This document shows, in pieces, positions 9,533 to 19,338 of a DNA stretch of 64,000 nt. This stretch comes from Aquimarina aggregata (lineage in GTDB: Bacteria; Bacteroidota; Bacteroidia; Flavobacteriales; Flavobacteriaceae). Where the stretch lies: the NCBI RefSeq assembly GCF_001632745.1, contig NZ_LQRT01000046.1, positions 186,001 through 250,000 of the forward strand, given 5' to 3'. Position numbers and translations under genes: made by a program. Under the pieces are notes generated by a model, which was given only the letters and a program-made list of their open reading frames with translations, had not been told where the DNA came from and did not search any database. How positions within the stretch are numbered: the stretch's first letter is position 1; the number at the start of each line of letters is the position of its first letter.

Positions 9533-11497
9533 TTAAAAGTGATATCTCTTAAATGCTTCTATTGCAGCATAATCTGCTAATCCTAATTGATGATATTTTT
9601 TTGCGGTTTGTTGATTGCGTTCTTCTGCTCTAACCCAAAATTCTCGAGAGTCATCTCCTTGAAACATTACACCATCTTTTTGTGACTGATGAAAGAAGAT
9701 TGCTTTTCTTTTTTTAAGTACCTCATCAGGACTTAAGGGTACTGCCATTTCGATGTCATGAATATCCCATTCATGCCAAGCTCCTCTGTACAACCAAACC
9801 CAACAATCTTTCATAAATTCTTCTTCTTTTAACCTTTCTAAAGCTTTAAAAAGAATATCTAAACATACTTTATGAGTACCGTGAGGATCTGCTAAATCAC
9901 CCGCGGCATATATTTGGTGGGGCTTAATTTTCTTAATCAATTTAACTAAAATTGTTATATCTTCTTCTGTATATGGATTTTTTTTAGCAGTTCCTGTTTC
10001 ATAAAAAGGTAAATCCAGAAATTGTACATAAGCATCTGGTAATCCTAAAAAACGAGTAGCTCCAAGAGATTCTCCCCGTCGAATTAATCCTTTAAGGTTT
10101 CGAACTTCGATAGTATCAATTGCATCTTTTTGTTTTTCTTTTAGGCTTCTTAAAATATCAACAGCCTTCTGTCCCTCTGGTTGAATAGTTTGTATAACTT
10201 CAGCATATTTTATAGTCTCTTCATCAGATACAGCAATATTACCAGAAGTTTGATACGCTATATGAACTGTATGTCCTTGCTCTACCAAACGATGAAAAGT
10301 TCCTCCCATTGAAATTACATCATCATCTGGATGTGGACTTAAAATTAGTACTCTTTTTTTGTGAGGAACATTACGCTCTGGCCTATTGGTATCGTCTGCA
10401 TTAGGTTTTCCTCCTGGCCATCCAGTAATTGTATGCTGTAGCGTATTAAACATTTTTATATTAAGGTCATAAGAAGCTCCTTCTTCTGCCAAAAGACTGG
10501 ACATACCATTATCATTATAGTCTTTCTCTGTTAATTTTAAAATAGGTTTTTGCACTTGATGACTTAACCAAACTATTGCTTTACTTTTTAATTTTTCATT
10601 CCAACGACAAGGTCCTACTAACCAAGGTGTTTTTATACGTGTCAACTCTTCTGAAGCTTCTTTATCCAGAATAAAAGTTGTATTTGTATGATTTTGAAGA
10701 TATGTAGCGGGAATAGTAGCGGATATAGAACCCTCTATAGTCTCTTTTACTATTTCGGCTTTTTTATGTCCCCAAGCCATAATAACAATACGAGATGCCT
10801 TTTTTATTGTTCCAATCCCCATAGTTATAGCTCTTTTAGGAACATTATCTATTCCCAAAAAAGAAGATGCAGCATCCGACCGTGTTAAATGATCTAATGT
10901 AATGCTTCTTGTTACAGAATTGTAGTGAGATCCTGGTTCATTAAAGCCAATATGCCCAGTTCTACCTATTCCTAACAACTGAAAATCTAATCCCCCAAAC
11001 GAATTAATCTTTAATTCATAATCAATACAATATTGATGTAAATCTTCCTGTTTAACGGTACCATCTGGTATATGTATATTTTCTGGTAAAATGTCAATAT
11101 GATCAAATAAATGCTGATGCATAAAATAATGATAACTCTGCATATCATTTTTATCCATTGGATAATATTCATCCAAATTAAATGTAACTACGTTAACAAA
11201 ACTTAAGTCTTCTTCGTTATGAAGTCTAACTAATTCTTCATATACCTTAATAGGAGAAGAACCCGTAGCCAATCCTAAAACACAATATTCTTCCTTTTTT
11301 TGTTTTTCTTTGATAAGTTTGGCTATTTCATGAGCTACGATTAAAGAAGCATAATCTGAACTTTTGAATACTACGTTATGAATTTTTTCAAATCTTGTTT
11401 CTTCAAATTTCCCAGCCTCGCGATAGCTGATATCTTTATAGTAAGGCATAGTGTGATCATTGCTTTTGGCACTCTCCTGTCTAGTTTCTGAATTCAT
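9533..11497 (-). CDS. nagB: Glucosamine-6-phosphate deaminase (NagB) fused to a LmbE/PIG-L deacetylase-like domain
   Basis: Cytoplasmic enzyme of 654 residues. The N-terminal half (about 40-300) is NagB-like: it converts glucosamine-6-phosphate to fructose-6-phosphate and ammonia. Visible motifs are GLATGSSP (phosphate binding), FNLDEYYP (catalytic Asp) and GIGRTGHIGFNEPGS (catalytic His). In the last motif the Asp of the Escherichia coli NDGHI form is Thr; this RTGHI form is, to my knowledge, usual for the long Bacteroidota NagB group. The C-terminal half (about 380-630) is a LmbE-like domain with the HPDDD zinc motif and a DPHGTH segment. The second domain could deacetylate a GlcNAc derivative, but that is inference. 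The gene is first in the pair with the GH20 gene. Confidence 0.92.
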   Translation of the reverse strand: MNSETRQESAKSNDHTMPYYKDISYREAGKFEETRFEKIHNVVFKSSDYASLIVAHEIAKLIKEKQKKEEYCVLGLATGSSPIKVYEELVRLHNEEDLSFVNVVTFNLDEYYPMDKNDMQSYHYFMHQHLFDHIDILPENIHIPDGTVKQEDLHQYCIDYELKINSFGGLDFQLLGIGRTGHIGFNEPGSHYNSVTRSITLDHLTRSDAASSFLGIDNVPKRAITMGIGTIKKASRIVIMAWGHKKAEIVKETIEGSISATIPATYLQNHTNTTFILDKEASEELTRIKTPWLVGPCRWNEKLKSKAIVWLSHQVQKPILKLTEKDYNDNGMSSLLAEEGASYDLNIKMFNTLQHTITGWPGGKPNADDTNRPERNVPHKKRVLILSPHPDDDVISMGGTFHRLVEQGHTVHIAYQTSGNIAVSDEETIKYAEVIQTIQPEGQKAVDILRSLKEKQKDAIDTIEVRNLKGLIRRGESLGATRFLGLPDAYVQFLDLPFYETGTAKKNPYTEEDITILVKLIKKIKPHQIYAAGDLADPHGTHKVCLDILFKALERLKEEEFMKDCWVWLYRGAWHEWDIHDIEMAVPLSPDEVLKKRKAIFFHQSQKDGVMFQGDDSREFWVRAEERNQQTAKKYHQLGLADYAAIEAFKRYHF

Positions 11498-11637
11498 TTT
11501 ATGGTAATAAATTAGTTGTTTAATGGCTTATCTAAAGATGAAGTTATAATCTTAATTGTATTTATTGAAAGTTTTTCGACAGATGACATAAAAGCAATCA
11601 TAAGCGACTTAAAAAAACATATTATTTTATCCAAAAC

Positions 11638-11674
11638 AAAAACCCAATAATAGTAGCTACTACATTGGGTTTTT
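11638..11674 (-). terminator. Rho-independent terminator after the susCD genes
   Basis: Perfect 11-bp arms, AAAAACCCAAT (11638-11648) and ATTGGGTTTTT (11664-11674), separate a 15-nt loop that is itself partly palindromic (GTAGCTAC). On the minus strand the right-hand arm ends in a T tract. It lies about 50 nt after the susD stop codon and about 140 nt before the nagB start, so it separates the susCD transcript from the nagB-GH20 transcript. Confidence 0.8.
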
Positions 11675-11723
11675 AACTAATTTCAAAATTTAATTGTGAT
11701 CAGTAATACATTCTAGTTCTTTA

Positions 11724-13316
11724 TTAAAAATTCCCTCCTTGCACATCCCACCATAGTCTGGTTCCTGCATTATCCGCCCCACCAAGCTTACTAATGGCAT
11801 TAGAAACTCCATCTGGATTTGTCTGCAGTTCACTATCTACAAAGGGGATTCTGCGTATCTGAAGATCTGTATCTACTACTCCTCCGCTTTGATTACTTAC
11901 AACTGGAAACAATTTAGGATATCCCGTACGTCTATATTCACTCCAAGCTTCCTGACCTTCTGGAAACATTGCTATCCATTTTTGTGTAATAATACGTTCT
12001 AATTTTTCTTCATTAGATGCACTATTATCCCATGCAATAGTAATAGTACTCAAAGCATTTGTACTATTTGAGGTAGTGACCGGATCTACGTAATCTTTAG
12101 GAGTCAATATATTATTACCTATGTAACTTGCAGCACCTGAAATACTATATTGATCAAAAGACGTTACTATACCTTGTTCATAATTAGCTTGTACATCGCC
12201 TGCACCTGACCAACCCCTTAAAGCAGCTTCTGCTTTCAAGAAAAAAACCTCTGCCGCGGTCATAAGCTGTACCCTTGGCGATAATACTGTTTCTGAAAGT
12301 AATGAAAAGGTAACATAGTCTGCTTTTTGTGCAAGTTCATCTGCATATCCAGGTAATAATGGTAAACCATTTCGTATTCCCTTAAATTCTCCTTCATTTA
12401 CCTCTGAAGTAATAAAATAACTATTAATTCTAGGGTCTTCATAACCTACTAGTATTGACTCTATTGACGCATTCATCCTAATATCTCCCCAAGAATTGTT
12501 AATCGTTTTTATAGGATGATCAAGTGTTCCGTTTATGAAAAAGCTTTCTGAATTTGCTTCAATTACTCCAATAGGGTGATTTAATGATTTTTCTCCTTCT
12601 GCCTTTGCCTTTGCTGGATTAATTTTTGAAATGCGTATGGCTAAACGTAACCTTAGAGAGTTTGCATATTTTATCCAACTTTCATAATTTCCTCCATATG
12701 CCAAGTCAAAAGCAGTAAACCTTGGACTATCTATGTTTTCTGACAAAATCATTATTGCCTGTTCTAAATCTATAAAAAAAGCATTGTAGGCTTCTTCCTG
12801 AGAATCATACTCACTTGTTGTAGCGGAGGCTCCAAACTTAGTATATACTATTGGTCCAAAAACATCAGAAACGCGATGCATCGCACTTACTTTTAATAAT
12901 TGAGAAACTGCAAATAGCTCAGGAAATTCTTCTTTTGTTTCGTTTTCTATTGTTCTCGCGTTGTTCATTACATTAGAGTACGGTACACTCCAAATAAAAT
13001 TATTCCAACCACTAACCAAATTATAAGTTGAATTATTAGCTCCAGCCACAAAGGGTCTAGGATTAGTCATATATCCAGAAAAAATATCAGCATTTAAATT
13101 TTGTTGCAGCTGATATGACCAAACTGGAGTATATTGATAAATGTTTTCAAACATGGGCTTATATAAAGACCCTACATTTTGAAAATCTACTTCTAATTGT
13201 TCTTGAGTTATATTTCTGGGGTTGCCATCTATTTCTTCTAAATTATCTGAACATGCCCAGAACACCAAAGAAAAGGCAACAAGACTTGATAAAAATATAT
13301 TATTTCTATTTTTCAT
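11724..13316 (-). CDS. SusD/RagB-family outer-membrane lipoprotein (SusD-like_2 type)
   Basis: Surface-exposed glycan-binding partner of the SusC receptor, 530 residues. A lipoprotein signal peptide ends at C22 (FWAC). The body is helical and TPR-like, with the family features QLLKVSAMHRVSD, YANSLRLRLAIRISK and the late AEVFFLKAEAALRGW and FPEGQEAWSEYRRTGYP segments that match the SusD-like_2 (PF12771-type) group. It starts 12 nt after the susC stop and is certainly co-transcribed with it. Binding of chitin oligomers is inferred from the flanking chitinase, GH20 and NagB genes. Confidence 0.93.
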   Translation of the reverse strand: MKNRNNIFLSSLVAFSLVFWACSDNLEEIDGNPRNITQEQLEVDFQNVGSLYKPMFENIYQYTPVWSYQLQQNLNADIFSGYMTNPRPFVAGANNSTYNLVSGWNNFIWSVPYSNVMNNARTIENETKEEFPELFAVSQLLKVSAMHRVSDVFGPIVYTKFGASATTSEYDSQEEAYNAFFIDLEQAIMILSENIDSPRFTAFDLAYGGNYESWIKYANSLRLRLAIRISKINPAKAKAEGEKSLNHPIGVIEANSESFFINGTLDHPIKTINNSWGDIRMNASIESILVGYEDPRINSYFITSEVNEGEFKGIRNGLPLLPGYADELAQKADYVTFSLLSETVLSPRVQLMTAAEVFFLKAEAALRGWSGAGDVQANYEQGIVTSFDQYSISGAASYIGNNILTPKDYVDPVTTSNSTNALSTITIAWDNSASNEEKLERIITQKWIAMFPEGQEAWSEYRRTGYPKLFPVVSNQSGGVVDTDLQIRRIPFVDSELQTNPDGVSNAISKLGGADNAGTRLWWDVQGGNF

Positions 13317-13327
13317 TTTTCTTTTTT

Positions 13328-16300
13328 TTAAAACATTAAATTCATATTCAATCCCCAGCTTCTTGTTGAAGGAAGCCCGAGTACATCAACTCCTTGCAAT
13401 GCATTTCCTGTACTTAATGAAACATTGGGGTCATGAGGTGCATCTTTATAAAAGAAGAATAAATTATTTCCAATTAATGAAGCTTTTATATTTCTAAAAA
13501 AAGATGATTCTGATAATTTAAAATTATACCCTATAGCCAACTCTGCAAGACGAATATTAGTTGCACTATAAACATATTCTCCTGTAAATCCGTTTCTACC
13601 ACCAGCTAATCCATAATATTCTTGAGCTGTTAAAGTAGATGGATCACCTGCCAGGTTTACTACTTCGATAGTCTCATTAGTGGTTTCTCTTTGAGAGTTA
13701 TTACTTAACCCCTCGATAATAGCTTCTGTCATACTTATCGTTTCTCCTCCAAATTTTCCATCAATTAAAAAGTCAAGACTTACTTTTTTATAGGTTATTG
13801 AATTATTCCATCCTAATGTAAAATCCGGATTTGCATTACCAACTTTTTCAAGTCCTGCAATAGTATTATCAGGGTTTTCATCATTAAGAACTATAGCCCC
13901 GCTATCAACTACTGGTCGACCATTAGCATCTCTTTTAACGACTTGTGCATAAATATCTCCGTAAGATCCTCCTTCTACCAAATATGACGCAAAAGTATTC
14001 ACACCAGGAGCAGAAATAACTTGATTATCAATTTGCACATCATCAGAAGGATTACTAATTTCTTTTACTTCATTTCTATTCGTAGCAAAATTTATGTTAG
14101 AAACCCATTTAAAATTTTCTGTTTGTAATGGTACAATGTAAATCGCTCCTTCAAAACCTTCATTAATGATATCTCCAGAATTAACTCCGACCGTAACAGA
14201 TCCCGTTCCTGTAGAAACCGGAACTTGAAAATACTGATCTACAGTACTTGTATGATAGTACCCTAAGTCAAACCCTAATCGATTATCAAAGAATTTCCAT
14301 TCTGTACCAATTTCGTATGATTTTTGTTGTTCTGGGCGAACTTCTCCCAAAGGTCTCACAGGATCCAATGGGCTTATCCCTCCTCCAAAAAGAATTTGGC
14401 GTTCTGGAAATACTGTATTTGCAGGTACATCATTCCCTACTTCAGCATAAGATCCTCTAATCTTTGCAAAGGATATCTTATCACCCATTTCAAAAATTTC
14501 GCTTAATACTCCTGTGACTCCCACAGATGGATAGAAATAAGAGTTGCTTCCCGAAGGCAATGATGATGACCAATCATTTCGTGCTGTTAGGTCAACAAAA
14601 ACCTTTTCATTAAATCCAAAAGTGGTACTGGCAAACACAGAGTTTACTTTCTTATCTAACGAGGTTTGAAATATCGATACTTGTGGGTTAGCATTAAAGT
14701 TTTGAATTGAAAAAACATTTGCGAATTGCAATCCTCCATTTGTACCTGAATCGGCATTTAAAATTTCAATAGTTGTTCTAGTTGTACTCCCTCCAACATT
14801 AGCAGATATTGTAAACTCGCCAAATTGTTTATTAATAGTAGCTATAACATCCCCATAAAGTTGTCTTATATCTTGTTCATTAAAAATATATCTTCCATTT
14901 GCAGGTGCTAATGTAGCATCTGTTGTAGCAAAAACTTGTTTGTCATAATCTAACAAAGTTTGATCATATGTTCCTCTAGTCTGTAATGATATCCAATCCT
15001 TGATCTTGAATTTTAAACTCATTGATGCTAATAATTTTCTATTCCTATCTTCACTCGCATTTCTATTTAATATCCAATACGGGTTTTGTTCTATATCTGA
15101 AGTAGCTCTGAACCATCGTTGACTTTGTATATTCCTGTTTGGATCAAATGTTTCAAAATTTTCATAATCAATCAAACGTTCTCCCGCGGCATCAAAGTTA
15201 TAAGCACCCACTAACGGATTAAAGTATAACCCCGATACAGGTCTATTCGTAATCGTTTGAGTTGTCGCTAGAACGCTCGCGTTAGCCGTAACTACGCCAT
15301 CAAAAAATTTAGCCGTTTCTCTTACGTTAATTGTATGTTGTTTTAAATCATTTGTTGGTAATATCCCTGATGCAAAGGTATTTGAGTAAGAAAAATAAGT
15401 TTGTGCATTTTCACTACCTCCTGATGCTGATAATGAAGTAATCGAAGTAACGCCTGAATTAAAAAAGTCGTCAATATTATTCTCTGCCTCATCATTCAGC
15501 TCTACAAAATATGCTGCACTATCTACCGATAAATTAGATGAAAAATCTACTTTAAAGCTTCCTGATCTTCCTTTTTTGGTAGTTATTAAGATAACTCCAT
15601 TTAAACCTGCACTACCGTATAGAGCAGAAGCAGATGCTCCTTTTAAAACCGTTAATGATTCTATATCATCTGGATTTACTAAAGATAACACATCTCCCCC
15701 ATCTTTATTTCCGCCATTAATATCTCCAAAGGTATCATTAGGTTGACCTCCCGTGGGATTAGACAACGGTACACCGTCTACAACATAAAGTGGTTGATTA
15801 TTTCCTAAAGAAGAATTACCACGTAAAGTAACTTTAACTGACCCTCCTGCTCCAGAAGAACTTCGATTAACAACAACTCCTGATATTTTACCTGAAAGGC
15901 TGTTCACAGGGTTTGTTTGTTTTACTTTACTAAGTTCTTCGGCATTTATATCCTGAGCTGCGTAGGTTAGCGATTTTCTACTTTTTTGAATCCCTAATGC
16001 TGTGACGACTACATCTTCGAGTTGCTCCAGATCTTCTTCCATGGCAACATCGATTTCATTAGCATTATCAATAGTCCTAAATGTAGTTTTAAGTCCTAGA
16101 TAGCTAAACTCTAAAATTTGTCCTAAAGAAGCCTCGATCGTATATTTACCATCAAAATCTGTTAATACTCCTTTTGTTGTTCCCTGTACAATAACATTAA
16201 CTCCAGGCAGAGGTGTCGAATTTGCTCCTTTCGAAGTTACTGTTCCTGAAATTGTTCTTTCTTGTGCTTTTGCTTGATCTATAATTAATAGACAAAAAAA

Positions 16301-16330
16301 AGCAGAAAAAATCAAAATAGTTTTTTTCAT
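13328..16330 (-). CDS. SusC/RagA-family TonB-dependent receptor
   Basis: Outer-membrane transporter of 1000 residues importing oligosaccharides with TonB energy. A signal peptide ends at QAKAQ near residue 22. A carboxypeptidase-regulatory-like beta sandwich follows (about 25-105, with GTVTSKG and LTDFDGKYTI). Then come a VVVTALGI TonB-box-like stretch, the plug domain (about 115-255, PLYVVDGVPL and SASALYGSAGLNGVILITTKKG) and a 22-strand-type barrel ending in an aromatic residue (NMNLMF). It is divergent from the second LytTR regulator, with 306 nt between. Chitooligosaccharide specificity is inferred from the neighbours. Confidence 0.95.
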   Translation of the reverse strand: MKKTILIFSAFFCLLIIDQAKAQERTISGTVTSKGANSTPLPGVNVIVQGTTKGVLTDFDGKYTIEASLGQILEFSYLGLKTTFRTIDNANEIDVAMEEDLEQLEDVVVTALGIQKSRKSLTYAAQDINAEELSKVKQTNPVNSLSGKISGVVVNRSSSGAGGSVKVTLRGNSSLGNNQPLYVVDGVPLSNPTGGQPNDTFGDINGGNKDGGDVLSLVNPDDIESLTVLKGASASALYGSAGLNGVILITTKKGRSGSFKVDFSSNLSVDSAAYFVELNDEAENNIDDFFNSGVTSITSLSASGGSENAQTYFSYSNTFASGILPTNDLKQHTINVRETAKFFDGVVTANASVLATTQTITNRPVSGLYFNPLVGAYNFDAAGERLIDYENFETFDPNRNIQSQRWFRATSDIEQNPYWILNRNASEDRNRKLLASMSLKFKIKDWISLQTRGTYDQTLLDYDKQVFATTDATLAPANGRYIFNEQDIRQLYGDVIATINKQFGEFTISANVGGSTTRTTIEILNADSGTNGGLQFANVFSIQNFNANPQVSIFQTSLDKKVNSVFASTTFGFNEKVFVDLTARNDWSSSLPSGSNSYFYPSVGVTGVLSEIFEMGDKISFAKIRGSYAEVGNDVPANTVFPERQILFGGGISPLDPVRPLGEVRPEQQKSYEIGTEWKFFDNRLGFDLGYYHTSTVDQYFQVPVSTGTGSVTVGVNSGDIINEGFEGAIYIVPLQTENFKWVSNINFATNRNEVKEISNPSDDVQIDNQVISAPGVNTFASYLVEGGSYGDIYAQVVKRDANGRPVVDSGAIVLNDENPDNTIAGLEKVGNANPDFTLGWNNSITYKKVSLDFLIDGKFGGETISMTEAIIEGLSNNSQRETTNETIEVVNLAGDPSTLTAQEYYGLAGGRNGFTGEYVYSATNIRLAELAIGYNFKLSESSFFRNIKASLIGNNLFFFYKDAPHDPNVSLSTGNALQGVDVLGLPSTRSWGLNMNLMF

Positions 16331-16636
16331 GAAATATAAGATTGATTTGTTTATTTATTCTTTCCTAAAGGTAGATAGCAATAAAATTGAAAAAGAAATT
16401 AAATATCCCAACAACACAAAAGAAACAACAAACAACACTTTTTTAGAGACAAGTGTTTTACAGAAAAAAGGATTTTAAAATAATTAGTCAACTATTTTGT
16501 TTTTCATCAAAAAAACGCATAATTTTTTCACGATTTTAAACATTTATTAACAAAGTCGTAATAAAACGTAAATGTTTTTTCAGAAAACTAATATTGTTTA
16601 GAATTCATCCTATACAATACTAAAACCCCCAATTTT
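16331..16636. other. Divergent regulatory region between susC and the second lytTR gene
   Basis: This 306-nt, very AT-rich stretch must hold both promoters. I saw no clean TAnnTTTG match for either direction. It contains one 9-bp inverted repeat, described separately. No open reading frame of note is present. Confidence 0.6.
16538..16577. repeat. Inverted repeat AAACATTTA / TAAATGTTT, possible operator
   Basis: The arms are 9 bp (16538-16546 and 16569-16577) with a 22-nt spacer, so the arm centres are 31 bp apart, about three helical turns. It lies 60-100 nt upstream of the lytTR gene at 16637 and about 210 nt upstream of susC. Such a repeat can occur by chance in AT-rich DNA, so operator function is only a possibility. 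Confidence 0.3.
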
Positions 16637-17362
16637 ATGACTATAAAATGTATAATCATAGATGATGAACCATTAGCCATTAAGGTAATTGAATCTCATT
16701 TGGCTGAATTTAAAAATATAGAACTTGTTAATTCGTTTGGGAATCCGTTGGATGCTATACAAACAATTGAAAGTGGTGATATTGATGCTTTGTTTATAGA
16801 TATTAATATGCCAGGTATGAATGGTTTAGATTTTATTAAGAACAGTAAGCACAATTATCAAGTAATTATTACAACTGCCTATAGAGAATATGCTGTAGAG
16901 AGTTTTGAACTAGATGTCTTAGATTATTTAGTTAAGCCAATACCATTTAACAGATTTCTAAAAACGATCAATAAACTAAGTCAAGTTTTAAATAAAAGTC
17001 AATTAAGAAATGACGATTATACAGGGAATAAAGAGCCTTTTATTTTTGTTAAAGTAGACAAAAAGCTTGTCAAAGTGCTATTAAAAGATATTCTATGTAT
17101 TGAAAGTTTAAAAGATTATATAAAAATAATTACAGTTTCTGGTAATTACCTTGTTCATAAATCCCTTACGGGTATTACTGAAGAATTACCAAATTCTAAC
17201 TTTATTCGTGTGCATAGGTCTTATACAATAGCTATTGATAAAATAAAATCTGTAGAGGGAAATCTCATAGAACTAGCAGGTAAAAAAATCCCAATAGGAC
17301 GTAATTATGTAAAACACGTTAAAGAAACAATTTTTAATAACAGTAAAGATTTACACACATAA
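16637..17362 (+). CDS. LytTR-family response regulator without an adjacent kinase
   Basis: Receiver plus LytTR DNA-binding protein of 241 residues. The phospho-acceptor is D55 in FIDINMPGMNG and the conserved lysine is in DYLVKPI. The DNA-binding domain has ILCIESLKDYI and RVHRSYTI. It shares the long run ITTAYREYAVESFELDV with the regulator at 6706, so the two are recent paralogues. No kinase is next to it; the kinase at 5641 may phosphorylate both. It is the first gene of a run that continues with the symporter 11 nt downstream, and it is divergent from susC, which it may control. Confidence 0.93.
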   Translation: MTIKCIIIDDEPLAIKVIESHLAEFKNIELVNSFGNPLDAIQTIESGDIDALFIDINMPGMNGLDFIKNSKHNYQVIITTAYREYAVESFELDVLDYLVKPIPFNRFLKTINKLSQVLNKSQLRNDDYTGNKEPFIFVKVDKKLVKVLLKDILCIESLKDYIKIITVSGNYLVHKSLTGITEELPNSNFIRVHRSYTIAIDKIKSVEGNLIELAGKKIPIGRNYVKHVKETIFNNSKDLHT

Positions 17363-17373
17363 ATATCATCTTC

Positions 17374-19314
17374 ATGATCACATTATCAACATTAGATCTT
17401 ATTCTAATATTTTCTTTTTTTACGATAACATTAGTTATTGGTATCGTAGTTTCAAAAAAGTCAGGAAAGAATACTAACGAGTTTTTTCTTTCTGGAAGAA
17501 ATATGCCTTGGTGGCTTTTAGGGCTATCAATGGTAGCCACTACTTTTTCTACAGACACTCCAAATTTAGTTACAGATATTATAAGAAAAGGAGGCGTATC
17601 TGGAAACTGGGCTTGGTGGGCATTTTTGATTACGGGGTTATTAACCGTCTTTGTTTACGCCAAACTCTGGAGAAAATCAAACGTGAATACGGATATTGAG
17701 TTTTATGCTTTGAGGTACGGTGGTAAACCTGCTCATTTCTTAAGAGGTTTTCGTGCAATTTATCTCGGTGTGATTTTTAATGTTCTAGCCATGTCTGGAG
17801 TAACACTCGCAGCGATTAAAATTGGACAAGTAATGCTTGGGCTTACTGCTTTAGAAACAGTAGGAATAGCCTCATTGGTAACCGTTATTTTTAGTGCTAT
17901 TGGCGGATTTAAAGGAGTAGTATATACAGATTTTATTCTTTTTTTTACAGCAATGATTGGTGCTATCGGTGCAGCATATTATATTGTAAACCTACCAGAA
18001 GTAGATGGGATTACTAATCTTATTTCTCATCCGCAAGTATCCGACAAAATATCTTTGTTACCTGATTTTGACAATACAGAATTGTTAGTTTTATTATTAA
18101 TCATTCCATTGGCCGTACAATGGTGGAGTGCTTGGTATCCCGGTGCAGAACCTGGAGGGGGTGGATATATTGCACAGCGTATGCTTGCTGCAAAAGATGA
18201 AAATCATGCAATCGGTGCGACTTTCTTTTTTAACATTATGCATTATGCATTGCGACCTTGGCCTTGGATTTTAGTGGCTCTTGCATCCTTAGTATTATAC
18301 CCTAAAGATGATGCAAATACTATGGAAGCAGCTAAACATAACTATATTAAGATGCTGACCATATCCGATACAAGAGAACTCACAGAAGGGGAACAAAAAC
18401 AAATGGACGCCTACTACTTTGCTTCTGAAGGACTTACTGCTATTCGCGAAGCTTTTCCTGAAGAAGTTGTGCAAAAAGATAAAATAGGTCATGACCTTGC
18501 ATATTCTGCTATGTTGACTCGGTTACCTTCTGGATTACTAGGCATCGTATTAGCCTCGTTAATAGCGGCATTTATGTCAACAATATCTACCCATCTAAAT
18601 TGGGGATCATCCTATATTGTAAATGATTTTTATAGACAACAAGTAAACAAAAACGCATCAGAAAAAGAATTGGTATTAGTAGGTAGAGTATCAACTGCTC
18701 TACTTATGGTATTAAGCGCTCTACTAGCATTACTATTAACAAACGCAAAACAAATCTTTGACTATATACTCATGTTTGGTGCAGGTACTGGATTAATTTT
18801 TATTCTTCGTTGGTTTTGGTGGAGAATCAATGCATGGAGTGAAATCTCAGCCATGTTTGCTTCGGGGATAATATCGATTATTTTTAATTTAAAATCTGTA
18901 AATCTTGTTTTGTTTAATGAAGAAATGCTTCCTACATGGTCAAAATACCCAATAATTGTTGGTATCACAACGGCAATTTGGATTGGCGTTACCTATTTAA
19001 CGAAGCCAGAAGATAATAAAGTATTATTTGATTTTTATAAAAAGATACAACCCGGAGGTCCCGGTTGGAAAACAACATTGCAAACCGCAGAAAAAGAAGG
19101 AGTAACTATAAAAACAGACTTTACAACATGGAGTGTCCCTTCTGGAATTCTTGCTATGTTAGTTGCGTGTGTTCTTATTTATGGGGTGCTTTTTGCAACG
19201 GGGTACTGGATTTATGGTAACTATACCCTCGCTATTATTTTAACAATTGTTGTGATTGTTGCAACCTATATTTTAAGTAAGTTGTGGATGAAAATAAAAT
19301 CTACAATTTTATAG
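17374..19314 (+). CDS. Sodium:solute symporter (SSS family)
   Basis: Inner-membrane sodium-coupled transporter of 646 residues with about 13-15 hydrophobic helices. SSS features are the N-terminal FFLSGRNMPWWLLGLSMVA segment and WWSAWYPGAEPGGGGYIAQR. A soluble insertion at about 305-375 breaks the helix series, and a C-terminal pair of helices ends the protein. The substrate cannot be read from the sequence. Position behind a lytTR gene and next to the susCD and chitinase genes suggests N-acetylglucosamine or another amino-sugar product. It starts 11 nt after the regulator. Confidence 0.92.
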   Translation: MITLSTLDLILIFSFFTITLVIGIVVSKKSGKNTNEFFLSGRNMPWWLLGLSMVATTFSTDTPNLVTDIIRKGGVSGNWAWWAFLITGLLTVFVYAKLWRKSNVNTDIEFYALRYGGKPAHFLRGFRAIYLGVIFNVLAMSGVTLAAIKIGQVMLGLTALETVGIASLVTVIFSAIGGFKGVVYTDFILFFTAMIGAIGAAYYIVNLPEVDGITNLISHPQVSDKISLLPDFDNTELLVLLLIIPLAVQWWSAWYPGAEPGGGGYIAQRMLAAKDENHAIGATFFFNIMHYALRPWPWILVALASLVLYPKDDANTMEAAKHNYIKMLTISDTRELTEGEQKQMDAYYFASEGLTAIREAFPEEVVQKDKIGHDLAYSAMLTRLPSGLLGIVLASLIAAFMSTISTHLNWGSSYIVNDFYRQQVNKNASEKELVLVGRVSTALLMVLSALLALLLTNAKQIFDYILMFGAGTGLIFILRWFWWRINAWSEISAMFASGIISIIFNLKSVNLVLFNEEMLPTWSKYPIIVGITTAIWIGVTYLTKPEDNKVLFDFYKKIQPGGPGWKTTLQTAEKEGVTIKTDFTTWSVPSGILAMLVACVLIYGVLFATGYWIYGNYTLAIILTIVVIVATYILSKLWMKIKSTIL

Positions 19315-19338
19315 TAGCTAAGTTGCAATATTAAAACA

